A stretch of 64,000 bases of DNA from Amoebidium appalachense (GCA_963693365.1 CAVNZM010000006.1:3348001-3412000); one strand, 5' to 3'; positions 1 to 13,236 are shown, counted from the stretch's first letter. Made by a program: numbers and translations. Notes: generated by a model from the sequence alone, not told the origin.

Positions 1-1769
1 CCTGTGCATGCAGATGTGAGAGGTCCCATGGGGACCCAAACGGCAGCTCCAGCCGGCGCAAAGTGGGATGGTCTGCCAAACACAACAGATTGCTCACTTC
101 GGGCAAGCCCCCGAGACTCAGGTCGGCAAGGTTTAAACATAAGCGTAGTGTCAGGGTTTCCAACGGTAGGCCGGTCAACGGGGCAAGGGTGGTGACGCCT
201 GCCATATCGGACATATTGAGGCGACGTAGACGCCTACAGGAGGCCAGAGTTTGTATCGATTTGAAGCTGCATGTCGTGAATACGGCGCTTTCTAGGGGTA
301 GTCCGGCAAGTGGTTCGATGGAAGAAAACACACAATTCCTAAATGTGATGTCGGTCAGCTGCGTGCACGTGCGCAGCGCATCGATGTTATCTAGCTCTAC
401 ATTCGTGAGAACGAGGGATCTGATTGGGCTCCCCGCCAGCGCCGCGATGTCACTAATATGAGACCTGACTAGGCGTGCTGTCTGCAGGCGGCTGTTAGAG
501 CAAGGCCCCCCGAGGCTGGTGAGTTCTACATACTCCACGTGCAAGTCTTGAAGGTATGGATAGTCGGCGAGTGAAAACTGGATCGGTTCGAAACCCGATT
601 CACGAGAAATGCGGGTTAGGTTGGTAGCGCCCATTGCCGTAAGCACTGGTATTTGCGTGCACCACTTGTGCATTAACCGCAATGCCGAAGTGTGTTGGCC
701 GACCCGCGTAAGAACCCAACATCCGGCTCGTGATCCTCCTCCTCGTCGAAATCGCCACACGACAAAGACACCTCGGTGAGACTCACACAGTCGCCCGTCA
801 CCCCAGCCACCTCCGTCATCTCAAGAACACGTAGGTTCGGGAGGTGGGGAAGTTGAACAACTGTGGGCGCCCTGTCTTCTTCGTCTTCAAAGTCCTCTTC
901 TTCGGTTTCTTTTTTAGCATCCACAAAAAGGTGGCGTAGGTGTGGGCATGCCGTCAGGGGGGACAGATCTAAAATGGGCACTTTCACGTTGCAGAGTTTC
1001 AATACACGAAGGTTGGTGGCCATGCCGAGGAACGCTACCCCGTCTCGGTAAATATCGTCTCCCCCGAGCATCAACTCGCGAACAGCCGGCGCGCACTCCA
1101 GGACTGATGTTGCCGCGGACCTCGAAGGGCCGAGGACAACTACCTCCGCCTTGTGTAGCATCGGCCTGTGCCCGCGGACTGATGTGGGCCAATGAAGCCC
1201 AGTAACACTCAGCCTGAGAAGATTGGGACAGTGCTCCCACAAAAACGAAACCAGCGCCGCCTCTGCAGCTTCATCTCGGTCATCATCTTAGGGTTCGGGC
1301 AATGCCAGTGTGAGTTCTTTCAACTGCGCTCCACGGGTCATCAACACCGAATGCAGCAGTGGTTCCAAAATCAACATGTAGTCTGTGCTGTGCTCTTCGA
1401 ACGATACCGTTAAGGTTTTCAGATTGGGAAGCGACAACATTGCCAGGGCATAGGCGGCGCCCACAAATCCATTTCCTGGATCATCATCGTTATCGAATTC
1501 GGGTAGAGTCACCTCCACACCGGTTATTGCTTTTGACCACGCGTTAATACACAAGGTGAAAGCGCACGGCCATCTCTCAGAAAGAGCAGAACCATTCTCT
1601 TTCAGGTTACCGACCATGGGAAAGCACACGGTGACAGGACCAGAGTGGATTCTGCGCGCAATGCCGTGAAGAGCGTGGCATGTTGCCGAAACTGACGTTC
1701 GGTCCTTGAGGGGCAGGTGGCTGACAATACACCCAAGCAGCTCGGGGGCTAGTAGAGACAAGGGGCAGG
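1..1769 (-). pseudogene. F-box / leucine-rich-repeat protein, partial and disrupted
   Basis: Read leftwards from a CAG acceptor at 1770-1771, the frame opens with an F-box-like helix set (LAPELLGCIVSHLPLKD, then SATCHALHGIARRI). Leucine-rich repeats with recurring xLxxCPxLRxL units follow (LTACPHLRHL, LASCRRLRRLNM, LTGLPLETLTL). F-box proteins recruit substrates to SCF ubiquitin ligases and the LRRs bind the substrate. The initiating exon is not identified; it should lie at higher coordinates. Coding runs off position 1, so the C-terminus is missing. Two defects are visible. An in-frame TAA at 1288-1290 splits otherwise continuous coding (the frame resumes directly with an acidic DDDRDE segment). 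A frame change lies near 675-740, after which LRR coding continues in another phase from about 670 to 1. I see no GT-AG intron that removes either. It is a relative of the gene at 41967-46190. Pseudogene, or a gene with sequence errors. Confidence 0.6.
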
Positions 1770-2851
1770 CTGGTGGTGTGGGGAAGTAAAAGTCCGTTTG
1801 GTGTAGTCCCAGTGGCTATGGTGGCTTCAAAGGGCCCCGGGGGTCTCTGGTGCCACTGCGGTAGTAAAACCCATTTTCACCACAAACTCACTTCACTCTC
1901 CTCGTGTTCTAGTCCCGTGAACCACCTATTTACGTCAGTCGGCATTTCACCAGGATTTGCTATAGAACCAGGCAATTAACAACAGACAAAACCCACCACA
2001 GCTGTGGGGAAAAACAAAGGGAGGGAGAGGGAAGGATAAGGAGACAGGAGGCGGAGAGAGAGGGCAGAGAGAGGAGAAGTGGGAAGGGAGGACGAGAGGG
2101 CCTGGGGAGGGAGGGAGGGAGAGAGGGGGAAGGGGGGGAGGGGGGGGGGGGGGGGAGAGAGAGAGAGAGAGAGAGAGGGAATGAGGGTGGGAGGAGGGAG
2201 AGAGAGAAAGAGGAAGAAGGAGAAAGAGAGGCCTGATGTCGATGTGGAGGGGTGTAGGGGTGCAAAAACCTGGTCATTCCAAACCATCTGGCTGGCATAT
2301 GGAAGGCTAAGCAGCATGGTGTGTTTACACTAGGAACAATAACATCAATAGAAACTTCTACCTCAGAAATTATCTAAAGATAAAGAGATTCAGTGTGACC
2401 GGGAGGGGGGGGGAAGGGGGGGGGGGGGAGGGGGGGGGGGGGGGGGGGGGGGATAAGGACAAAAGGAGGTGGGTAGGTTGGGAGTGGGGTTACCTTTGCT
2501 CCTGTCCGCTGGCTCTATGGCTCTCTGCTGGGCGTGTGAAGCCATGTTGGCAACGTGCAACCACCTACGCTTATTGGTTTGAGTATCGGTGCTTGTTGCT
2601 CGTTTTACATAAGTACATACAAAAAATTTTAGAGCGGAAGTGTCCCGGAGCGTTCAGCGCGTGGCACGTGGGGCCACTACCGCGGTGCCACGCTATGTGC
2701 ACAAATAATAAAAAAGCAAACAAAAACAAAAAAAAATGGCGCGGCCCCTTTTGTGCGCGCCTTTTTTCACGTGCCCATGTCGCAAACATCTCAGAGTTAT
2801 TTTTAGATTGGACGCCACTGACTGTGCTATATTTAGACCCATCACAACAGC
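1770..2851. other. Noncoding interval with purine-rich simple sequence
   Basis: The missing first exon of the F-box gene could lie here on the minus strand, but I cannot pick it. A GA-rich/GGGA tract fills about 2010-2240 and a nearly pure G run fills 2402-2452. The open frames across these tracts are low-complexity artefacts. Confidence 0.5.
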
Positions 2852-3800
2852 CAATGGAGGGCGCGTATGCAGAACACTGCCTGAGGGAGGTCTGAAATGA
2901 CATGTCTTTACTGTGATATACATCCAATCATCAAATTGAGATATCAAGGATTTTGGGGGGTGCGCACTACTGCGCAACATGTGAGGCTATGCACTTGCCG
3001 GCGAGGGGCCGGCGGTGTTCGGAACCAGCGTATACAACTGTAGAGTACGTAAGCAGAATTAGATTTGTGCACAATATAAGGTTGTTTTCTGTTTGTGCCT
3101 TTTATATCCACATTTTATAGTAAATAGGTGTCGCTATAAAGCTCAGAGTATCTCAGATTCAATCCGATGGATCCATAGGATTTTGGGGAATTCCTGACGA
3201 CGGCATCGTCGGTACAATTGCTTACCAACATAGAAATCGTGTCGATGCGACACTATGAACTGACAGGTCCGACACAGATTGTTCAAATTACTAAGTAATT
3301 GTGCTCGCGCGACACGCTAAAGTTGTTGATGCGACATCCCTTCTAAAGCGGCAGTGGTTCTATGTGATATTGGAACCCTGCTAGCGATTCAGATCTGGTT
3401 TCCCAGATAAAATGTCGCGCGCGATGTTGATCGTAAAACCGGCGGCCCGGCGGGCCGCTCAGGGAACGACTCAGGCTCATGGCCTTTCCCATGGCAGGTT
3501 GACGTACTGTACAGTTTTTTTGTGTCCACTACTAAATTCTATTACTCTTCCTTTTATGTGTATATTTTATTTGATAATTTGTATTTAACTATTTCTATCT
3601 GCTATATTTTTATTCTTTGATTTTATGTAGGCACACAATTGAAACGCCATTTTGCATAATGTCGACATACGTTTTTCATGGCAGTGTGGGTCCAAATTCC
3701 ATTTTCTCGGTATATCCAATCAGAATATTGTAAAATCGATGTGAATATTGCCGACTCCAGACCTCCCCCAAACAGTGTTCTGCATACGCGCCCTCCATTG
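2852..3800. repeat. Segment bounded by 43-bp inverted repeats
   Basis: The 43 bases at 2852-2894 recur in reverse complement at 3758-3800 with only a few mismatches (shared core includes GGAGGGCGCGTATGCAGAAC). The 863 bp between them holds no coding sequence that I can support and is AT-richer than its surroundings in the right half. It could be a nonautonomous foldback/MITE-like element or two oppositely oriented copies of a short dispersed repeat. I did not find clear target-site duplications. Confidence 0.6.
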
Positions 3801-4169
3801 GTGGGCCTGTGAGTTGACTTACAGGGTTCGAATTGTGACTTTGAATGTCCCCTTTACCCCGGCAGCTCCCCCAGAGTGTCGACCATTTTTCTCGAATGTC
3901 ACACATACATCATAAGTTCTTTATCTCCTAAGGAATATACATATATATTGTGGCGTTTACTTGTAGAAAACAGCGAGGCATTGTAGTATTTTGTATAGCA
4001 GCAAGAGGCTTTTTCAACTCAAAACAGCCTGACATGGTCACTAATGCCCATTAGTCCACGTAAGAAATCCACGTTAGATCCGGTGGGCAAGTTGATTGAA
4101 TTTTTCGACAGAGTATACGGCCACGTTTTTGTACCATACATATGCATCGGAGCTCCTGAGATTACAAAG

Positions 4170-4791
4170 ATGGAGTTTATTAACTTTGACACCGACGCCG
4201 AGATGGCAAGGAGGTTGCAGGAGGAGGAGGATGCACGGCTGGCAAGGCAGATAGACAGAGCAGAGAGGGTAGGTGTCTCGAAAATTGGATGTGTGTGCAT
4301 TGGTATATGTGCACGCGTGTGCAGGGAAAATCTGTGTGTGTGTACGTGTGTGTGCGTTTGTACGTGTATGCCTATGTGTGTGTGTGTGTGTGTGTTGTGT
4401 GTGTGTGTGCTTGCGTGTGCACGTGTGTGCATGTGCACGTGTGTTCCTGTGCCTGTACCCCTGTGTGCGTGTGTGCACGTGTATGTGCCTGTGCTTGTGC
4501 TTGTGCTTGGACGATTGTGTGTGCCTTCCCCACGCTTGTGTGTGCTGGGTTGTGCTGGGGGGAAGAGGGGAAGAGAACGAGAGGGTTGTTTGCTTGTGGA
4601 TATGATCCGCGTGCTTGTGCTTTCGGCTCTCCATACTGGAGTCTGCCCACTTGCGCTAACGGGGCAATGAAGCATGAGCCTGCTAGATGTTTTCACGCTT
4701 TTCAAATTTGGCAGTACGACCTTCACCCTGTCGGTTGTGCACTTTGAGCAAACTTTGAAGACACAGAGCACACCTCTACCCCCCGATGACT

Positions 4792-4822
<31 letters not shown>

Positions 4823-5432
4823 GCACCCGAAGGATGCATACTCTAAATGTGTGGTTTGCACTCTGCATTGTCCACTATGAATGTGCACTTTGTACTCTAT
4901 AACTCATTCTAAATTCCCCTCCCCCCCTTCTTTTTTTCCCTGGGGGAAGAGGGGGGGGGGGGGGGGGGGGGGGGGAGGGGGGGAGGGGGGGGGGGGGGGG
5001 GCAGGAATGTGTGAGGGGGCTAAGTTGGGAGGGGGGGACGGGGGGTGGACAGGGCTTTGATGGCAGGGAGGAAGGGGTACGACGACGGGAGGAAGGCTTG
5101 GGGTTACTCGGGTGGGGGGGGGGGAGGGGGGGGGGGGGTTGAGGGGAAGTGGCTGCCGGCGGACAGGCGACAGTCCTAACCATGATGAAAGCTGACTGGG
5201 GTTTGAAATGTTGACCGTAGATTTGGGTCTCATGCCCGTGTTTTTTGCTCTAAATCCCTGCCGGTTGTGTGTGTGTTTGAGGGATATGTGCACTGGCAGT
5301 TGGTGTATTTTCTCTTTATGCATTCCTCCTTGCTTGTTTCTGTTCTTTTTCCATCTCCTCTCTTTGTTCCCATTCTTCCCCCCCACTTGTTTGTTGTTCT
5401 TGTTTTTTTTGTTTTTTTTGTTTTTTGTTTTT

Positions 5433-5465
<33 letters not shown>

Positions 5466-6091
5466 GAGGGGGGCAAGAGGGACATACTTAAAGGGTTGTT
5501 GAGCATGCATGGTGTGTGGACCTGTCCTTGAAAACTTCAGCGCCCATGTTCTCACTTCTTCTGTGTGCCTCGAAAATGCTTTCTTTTTAGCCCAATTCAT
5601 CCTCCCCCCCCCCCCCCCCTCCCCCCTCCACCCCCCCCCCTCCTCCTCCTCCTCCTTCTCCTCTCCTCCTCCTCGCTACTCCTTCTTCCCCGTCCCCTAC
5701 CCTAGCGCCTACTTCTGACAGCCACTACACCGCGTTGAGTTGCCCTATTGTTTGTGTGCACTGCATTCTGAACCCTCCATTCCCCCCCCCCTTCCCCCCC
5801 CCCCCCCCCCCCCCCCCCCCGCCAGCAGTTATGATGCATGCTCCTTGTGTAGTTTGCACTCTGCATGTTGTTGTCCGCTAAAAATGCACACTTCATACTC
5901 CATAACACATTCTAAACCCCCTCCCCACTCTCCCCTCCCCCTGCCACACCCACCCATCCACTCCCCTGAGGATGGTTTCTGCTGATGTTGCATGCCTTTA
6001 TGTTAGCTTTTGCATGTGTTCTGTAACTTGTTTCTCATCATCGTGTAGTTGTAAGTTGTAGTTGTACTTCGTACCGTGTTCCGCATTGAAG

Positions 6092-6127
<36 letters not shown>

Positions 6128-7011
6128 TTCGTCCACCCACCCACCCCACCCCCAAAATATACGTTGTCAGTTACTTGTATGCTTTGAACCACATTCTCAC
6201 CTGCACCCCCCCCCCTCCCCCCCTGCCCCAGGGTATAGTAGTGCTTCCAAAGTGTCGACTCTGACCATATATACACACAAAACAGATGAGATACACAACA
6301 CAACGACAACCGCAGCCAAAGCAACCGCAACCAACAAAGACACAAGGAAACAGAAAAGGGTCTGGTTTGTTTGGTTCCATTTTCGGCTCTAGCAGCAGTA
6401 AGAGCAGTGGCACACCAAAGAGGAGGGAAAGTCAACCCGAGACGAAACAAGAACCGATTCCAGAGCCTGAGACACCCACACGGAGGGGAGATGGGTTCAA
6501 TACGTACTTCAGAAACCAAGTGTGTCAGGCAGAAATGTGAGTCGGAAAGGCAGAGTTCTGTTGAAAAACGGTGGTTGTTTTGTGCATGTGGGTGTGTGTG
6601 TGTCCACTCTGCCGCAACCTTCTGGTCTCCATATCGGTACTTGAAAGTGTGTGCATTTGTCGATGTGCTCTTGTGTGTGTGTGTGTGTGTGTGTGTGTAT
6701 TGTGTAAAGGGGGGGAGGTGGGGCTGCCTTGTGTGCATGTGTGCACTTGTGTTCGTGGGTGTGTGTGTTCGTGCATGTGTGTTGTTGCAAGGGGTGGGGG
6801 TTTCTTTTTTTCGTGTCACATAAGGGCAGGAATGTTTGTTTTTAAAACTACTTTTACTGTGTTCGAGAGAGCGAGCATTTATTCGGGTTGGCTGTACATG
6901 TCTCTGTGTATGGACTGGAGATGATTGGGGGTACAAGGGTAGACGTGTAAGGAAGGTCAAGGTGTGGGTGTGAGTGGGCCGGTGGGTGTTGGCTGGAGAT
7001 GGTTTGGGGGG

Positions 7012-7081
<70 letters not shown>

Positions 7082-7136
7082 TGTTTGGGGGGGGGGGGGG
7101 GGGGGGGTAAATGGAAGTATTAGCAGGGGTGGCCGT

Positions 7137-7167
<31 letters not shown>

Positions 7168-7451
7168 GGGGGGGGGAGTTGGTTTGGTTGTGGACGCAAA
7201 AAAAAAAATCAAATCGAATGGTTAGGTGGAGAGACAAGGGGGGTTAGGCAAGGGCAGCAATTTCTGTGTTAGCAGTGGTGGTGGTGGTAATGCGTGTGTT
7301 GAGTGCAGGGGTGCGTGCGGGTGGGTGGATGTGGGTATCTGTTTTTGTTTTCTTTTCCTTGCTTTTTTTTTTTCTTTTCCTTTCTTTCTTTTGGGGGGGG
7401 GGTGGGGAGAAAAAAGAGGGGAAGGGGGAGGGGAGGAGGAGGAGGAGGAGG

Positions 7452-7490
<39 letters not shown>

Positions 7491-7754
7491 AGTAAATGGC
7501 TTGCTAGTCAGTCATAGTGTTTGTGACACGCATGGTGATGGTGTAATCCAGTGTCCGTCCAATATTCTTGAATCTTGTTGGACTAATACCAATGAACCAC
7601 AGGAAGCACCTGCAGGCGCACTGTCCAAAGGGCATCTACTGCTTGCCGTCAGCAGACGACTCGAAGGGTATGTTTGAGGTGGGGATAGGAGAACACAGGG
7701 GGCAGGGGTTAATCTGCGGTTGGTGGTAGGGGGTTATACGTGTGTGTGTGTGTG

Positions 7755-7785
<31 letters not shown>

Positions 7786-8296
7786 GCTTGAGGGTGAACA
7801 GGCAAAGATTGTGAGTGGCCACGGAATGAGCAATGCTGTTTCAGTTTTTGCAGTGTTTGATACCATACTTATCATGGTATGGGGGAACACCGGACGATGT
7901 GGTGTTGCGAGGGAGGGGGGGAGGGGGGGGGGGGGAGGGGGATGGAGAGGAGAAATGTGTCCAGGGGAAGGGAAGGAACAGTTGGAGTCGAAGGGATTCT
8001 GTGTGGAAGAAAAACCATTTGTGTGCGGGTATTGAGTGTGCTTGCGGATACCAGGGAAAGTTGTGTTTGAAGAATCGGCTTGGGGACCAAAGAATCACGG
8101 ATGGGGCAGAGGGGCAAGAGGTTTGGATGGGACACGTTTGGAGGAGATATTTAGTTTGTGGATATGCAGCCATTCTTACTTGCCGATCTGGGTGGGTGCA
8201 GTGTGGAATGGGGTTGCATTTGTCGATGAAGGTCCCTATGACGGCGGCATTTTCAAATTTATCCTCCAGCTACCCGAAGAGTACCAATCCCCCCCC

Positions 8297-8327
<31 letters not shown>

Positions 8328-8415
8328 ACACACACACACCCACACCCACACACACACACACAAAGAAGGAAGGGGGAAAAGGTGGTGGTGGTTTATTTTA
8401 ATTTTTTTTTTTTTT

Positions 8416-8446
<31 letters not shown>

Positions 8447-8675
8447 GGGGGGGAAGAGAAAGAAAAAAAGGCATACATACACCCCAAATGCACAATTACA
8501 CACACATATCACTACCCATCCACATCCACCCACCCATCCCTTACCACCTTAGTGGAACCACTCGTGTTTCCTCCCTCCCTCTCTCCGACCGTCTGGGTCT
8601 CCGCGCACGTGCGCCTTCTTACACCGTTGTGTAAATTGTTTCACGATGTCTCTGTTTTATTACTGGCATGGGTTC

Positions 8676-8714
<39 letters not shown>

Positions 8715-9518
8715 CTCGGGTACTGTGGATGACGTGGGCCCCCCTGAGGATGGGCTCTGCTTATTATGCATACTCTTTATGTATGGCTTGCATTCTGCAT
8801 CGTGTTATCTGTGTATATCGTACTTTTCAAAGCATTCCCCCCCCACCTCCCCCACCTCCCCCACCTGCTAGCTGACCCCACCCATTTCCCGTTGCAGTTA
8901 TCCACGGAAGAGACCGGAGGTGCAATTTGTGTCGTATATCAGCCATCCACAGGTGGGTAACCCTGCTAGGGGGGGGGGGAATTGAGTGACGGGAAAGAAA
9001 CGGTGAAATGTAAGGAATAGAACGTAGGGAAGCTCAATACTTTTTGCACTGAAAAGTGCATGGACACACATGGATAAGGGGATCAAGAGGAAAGAAAACA
9101 AGGCAACTGGGAGGAAAAATTAAAAGAAAAAAGAAAAGGGGGAGAATATATATATATATGTATATATATATAATTAAAATAAAATAAAAACAAAAAGTAG
9201 AATTTATAAAACAACAAAAAAAAAAAGTAGGAAAATGGCAATTTGGGAAGAGGAAAAGGAAAAGAAAAGAAAAGAAAAAAGAGCAGCCCCCGGCGGGACT
9301 CGAACCCGCAACCCCCAGATGACATCTTACTTAGAAGTCTGATGCGCTATCCGTTGCGCCACGGGGGCACGTATTGGTGGGAGCGTAAAAGAATATACGA
9401 ACAGAAAGTGCTCGCATTGCTATGTACTTTCCATTACATTTACATCACTCTGTGGCATGGTGGTGTTTGGGTAACGAGAGGCGGCTTGAAAAATAGAGCA
9501 CTTATTGCATTTTTCGAT

Positions 9519-9560
<42 letters not shown>

Positions 9561-9723
9561 TCCTCCTCCTCCTCTTTCTCTCCAAACTTGGGCACGCATA
9601 AACAACCAAGTCCTTCCAAAAGTACAACCACCACGTGCGTACACCTTCCTCTCCCATGGAATTATAGTTCGTACTCTGTTAAAGCATTCTGACCCTGCCC
9701 CCCTTGCCCCCCTTCTATACACA

Positions 9724-9785
<62 letters not shown>

Positions 9786-9960
9786 GATGCCGACACAGGC
9801 TCCATCAACAACTATCTGTGCCGGGAGCTACCCAATTGGGACCAGCGGACCCACCACGTATCCTCTATACTCGACATTGTGGCCAAGATGTTGCTATTGG
9901 TCGACCCAAACGACCCGGCAAACACCCCCGTAGCAGACTTGTAAATATACCCCCCCCCCC

Positions 9961-9991
<31 letters not shown>

Positions 9992-10034
9992 CTTTTCCTT
10001 TCTTTTCTTTTTCTTTTTAGTACTATTGTTCCAT

Positions 10035-10078
<44 letters not shown>

Positions 10079-10293
10079 CTCAAAACCCTACCCCAACCCA
10101 ACCCAACCAACCAACAATACCACCGCCACCTAGAACCAACACACACGTGTGTGCACGATTTTCTGCACGTTTCCATTCCTTCTCTATTTTCCTCAACCAA
10201 TGCTTCCTGAGGGGCAATATTGATTCTTTTAAAGGCACACTCGTAACACATATCCTCTTCAATACCCTCCACAGCCCCCCCTCTTCCCCCCCC

Positions 10294-10324
<31 letters not shown>

Positions 10325-10760
10325 ACACACACACACATCCCCATCTACGTGGCCCGTCCCTCTTTCCTCCCTTTTCGTATTCTCCATGACACACGCTGCA
10401 AGTTCGAATGCTGTACAACGTTAAGAACAAATAGTGTGAAAATGTCAGCGAGATGCATGATAATCTTGCGCTCTGCAAACGAGGGTTGTTTTAAGGTGTC
10501 GTTGTTGTTACATGCCGTTACATTATTGTTGGTGTCCGTTGGTCTGGGTGTCACGCGTTTCCTGTGAGTGTGTTTGTTGAAACTCCAACCAACTGCGTAG
10601 CTCACCCACGTGCACGCAGGTATGTAAACAACCCGAAGGAATTCGAAGCGGCAGCCAAAAAATGTGTGCAGCAGTCGATAGACGAGAGGGTATGTTGTCC
10701 CCCTCCCCCCCCCCCCCCCCCCCCCCCCCACACACACACACCCATCCACACACACCCATC

Positions 10761-10831
<71 letters not shown>

Positions 10832-10846
10832 GCACACGCGCGCGTG

Positions 10847-10877
<31 letters not shown>

Positions 10878-11083
10878 CATACTGCCCCATCCACCCCCCC
10901 CCCCCCCCCCCCCCCCCCCCCACCCCCCCCACCCCCCTCCACACACACACACACGTACACACGCCTAGCCCACCACACCTTACGATATGTACACATCGTA
11001 CTCCGTATTGCATTTGAATATGATGTTTCACCCCGTCCCAAAGCACCACCATTACTCAAATACACAAATACACACTCCCACTA

Positions 11084-11178
<95 letters not shown>

Positions 11179-11668
11179 AACAGACACCGGAACTCGGATA
11201 CTGAATTAACTTTACCTCCCCTCGTACAATGTGTCGCATATTTCTCCCTCTCCCCCTCCATGTCTGCATTTTGACCGCCGTTAAGTCTTGCTTCATGCTG
11301 TGTAACGAACCCCCCCCCCCTCCCCCCCCCCCCCCCGACCCTTACATATGGTGGTCTGGAGTATGAGCCTAGTCGTTGGGCATGGATGTGGGAACGGAGG
11401 TAGGCGGGGAGGAGGAAAAACGGCTAGCAAGAAACTGTATTCAACTGCCCAGTGATCAACTTACGAATGACGGACGATTGGGGAAACGGTGATACTAATG
11501 CTTGCACACGCACTCACACACACACCCGTACACATACACACACCTGTGCACACACACACACGTGCCTGCACATATCCACAGCGGACACACACAAACACAC
11601 CCACACATCTGCACGCGCACCCGTACACACACACGCCCGCACGAACACACCCATTCACAAACACACAT

Positions 11669-11738
<70 letters not shown>

Positions 11739-12412
11739 CGACAACCAAATAGGCAGCGGCATGGAGTTTGCACCGTACGATGAGTCTGTGCACGACCAGG
11801 CGCTAACAAACATGTTGAATGGGGTAGGTCGACAAACCCCCTCCCCCCCCTTTCCCCTTCCTCCTTGTTACACTCACTCACTCACTCACTCACTCACTCA
11901 CTCAATCACACACGCACGTGATCCCTTTCTCTCTCTCTCTGTCTCTGTCTCCCTCCGTCCCCCCCCCCTCCCCCCCACCCGCCCCCCTTTCTCTCTCTCT
12001 CTCCTCCCCCTCCCCCCCCCCCCCCCCCCCCCCCTTCTTCTTGTTAGTGAGGATTGACTATGCCTATGCTACATATTGGCCGTGTGTTTGTCTTTGCCTG
12101 CTACTCTCTAAACTGGACCATGTTTTTTGTGGTGGATCTCTCCCATGTACCGTACATTGCATCTACATCCTCCCCCCCCCCCCCCCTCCCCCCCCCCCCC
12201 CCCCTCACACACACACACAACACACACACACAAGGTGTATGTCTTCCTGGCGCCTCATGAAACCGACCACAAGTGCAACATGCAGTTGGTTTTGTGATTT
12301 CATATTCTGACAGGGGGTCTATCATCAGCGATATGACTTCAAGGGGGGATTCTTGGAGAATGCAAGCCGCAGGGCAACGGATTTCTTCCAGAACATACTG
12401 GCAGATGAATAG
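4170..12412 (+). CDS. AKTIP: FTS/AKTIP-like protein (UBC-like, catalytically inactive E2 variant)
   Basis: Nine exons join in frame: 4170-4268, 6286-6536, 7603-7667, 8202-8280, 8898-8952, 9783-9940, 10620-10689, 11737-11823 and 12314-12412 (TAG). They encode 320 aa; animal AKTIP is about 290. All junctions are GT-AG with matching phases. Residues 1-33 are a charged helix ([16 protein letters not shown]); about 34-110 are Gln/Ser/Pro-rich and probably disordered; about 118-250 form a UBC fold ([43 protein letters not shown]). The active-site Cys context of true E2 enzymes is absent and the HPxVDxxTG pattern matches FTS. The C-terminal [14 protein letters not shown] matches the AKTIP motif NPSVHDEA. 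In animals FTS binds Hook and FHIP to link vesicles to dynein; that role is inferred here. ATG 4170 is chosen because the helix follows directly; an in-frame ATG at 4044 would add 42 aa. A likely AATAAA lies at 12893. Confidence 0.9.
4829..4926 (+). repeat. SINE-like repeat, partial copy
   Basis: Diverged copy of the dispersed body sequence (GATGCATACTC, then a TTTGCACTCTGCAT block, then a TTTGTACTCTATAAC block) ending in C-rich sequence. It lies in FTS/AKTIP intron 1. Confidence 0.5.
5829..5930 (+). repeat. SINE-like repeat, partial copy
   Basis: Copy of the same body (ATGATGCATGCTCC, TTTGCACTCTGCATG, CTTCATACTCCATAAC, then C-rich). It lies in FTS/AKTIP intron 1, directly after a poly-C run. 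Confidence 0.5.
5962..6127 (+). repeat. SINE-like repeat, long-variant copy with poly-C tail
   Basis: Begins CCCCTGAGGATGG, carries the extra block of the long variant (TGATGTTGCATGCC, TTTTGCATGTG) and ends GTACTTCGTACCGTGTTCCG CATTG followed by about 38 C residues. Confidence 0.6.
8713..8870 (+). repeat. SINE-like repeat, short-variant copy
   Basis: Contains TACTGTGGATGACGTGGGCC, CTGAGGATGGGCTCTGC, TTATGCATACTCTTTATG and GCATTCTGCATCGTGTTATC, ending in AAGCATTC and a C-rich tail. It lies in FTS/AKTIP intron 4. Confidence 0.7.
9285..9368 (-). tRNA. tRNA-Arg(UCU) with an intron of about 11 nt
   Basis: Read leftwards from 9368, a perfect 7-bp acceptor stem (GCCCCCG with CGGGGGC) encloses a D arm with A-box TGGCGCAACGG, an anticodon stem UCAGA/UCUGG with loop CUUCUAA (anticodon UCU), and a T arm with B-box GGTTCGAGTCC. 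About 11 extra bases (AGTAAGATGTC) sit just 3' of the anticodon, the canonical site of nuclear tRNA introns. A TTTTTT terminator for RNA polymerase III follows at 9280-9275. The gene lies inside FTS/AKTIP intron 5 on the opposite strand. Confidence 0.93.
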
Positions 12413-12917
12413 ATTGTGCACGTGTGACAGGTATAGAGAAATGAGGATGCAAATGCCCGCACACGAACGCTTAGAGGGGGCTGGGTAGGTGTTGGACTTT
12501 GTGCAGCTGAGACAGTTACAGAGGTGTCACTCAAACATAGCGACAAGAGCATGAAATGGTTTCGGGTTTTTTGTTGTTGCAAATCGATTATTGCCCGATG
12601 TGCAGACATTTGGAGTGAGTGTGCGTAATAGAATCCCGTTAGCATATACAGACTTCCCTTGTATAACATGTGTAAAGTTTTCCGACATATATGGATGTGT
12701 GTGTGTGCTAAAGTTCTCTCTTAGTTAAACGTGTCTTGTTCCGTAATGAATGGCGAAATTCCGGTTGTTGTGCCTGTGCAAAACTTCATACCGTCAAATG
12801 ACTGGGCATCAGTCGTCAGTAGCTTCTAAACCATGCCAGAAATCACACGCTTCTCATCCTGATCGTAGGCAATTTCTGCAATAACAGTCTTCAATAAATG
12901 CTCTGGTCACCGTGTAC

Positions 12918-12966
<49 letters not shown>

Positions 12967-13236
12967 CTTCTCAGAATCATCCATTTGTTGCTGTGTGCTT
13001 GTGCATATGTAAGTGGGGTGGCAACTGGGTGGGCTGGGCCCGTCCTGTGTGGGGGATAGCTATAGTGCAGTGAAAAAAAAACGTAGTGCAGGCTCCAGGC
13101 TGCTTTCTAATGCAGGGGGGAAATTTCCGACGGTCCTAATTAGGACATGGTGCACAAATAAATAAAAAACGGACAAGTAACTGTTGGTTGCCTGGTGCAA
13201 CCATATGCTTGTATGGCAACTCTTAGCACATGCATG
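12413..13236. other. 3' flank of the FTS/AKTIP-like gene
   Basis: Contains a candidate polyadenylation signal AATAAA at 12893-12898 and a pure poly-G run of about 44 nt at 12921-12964. I see no further exon. Confidence 0.5.
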
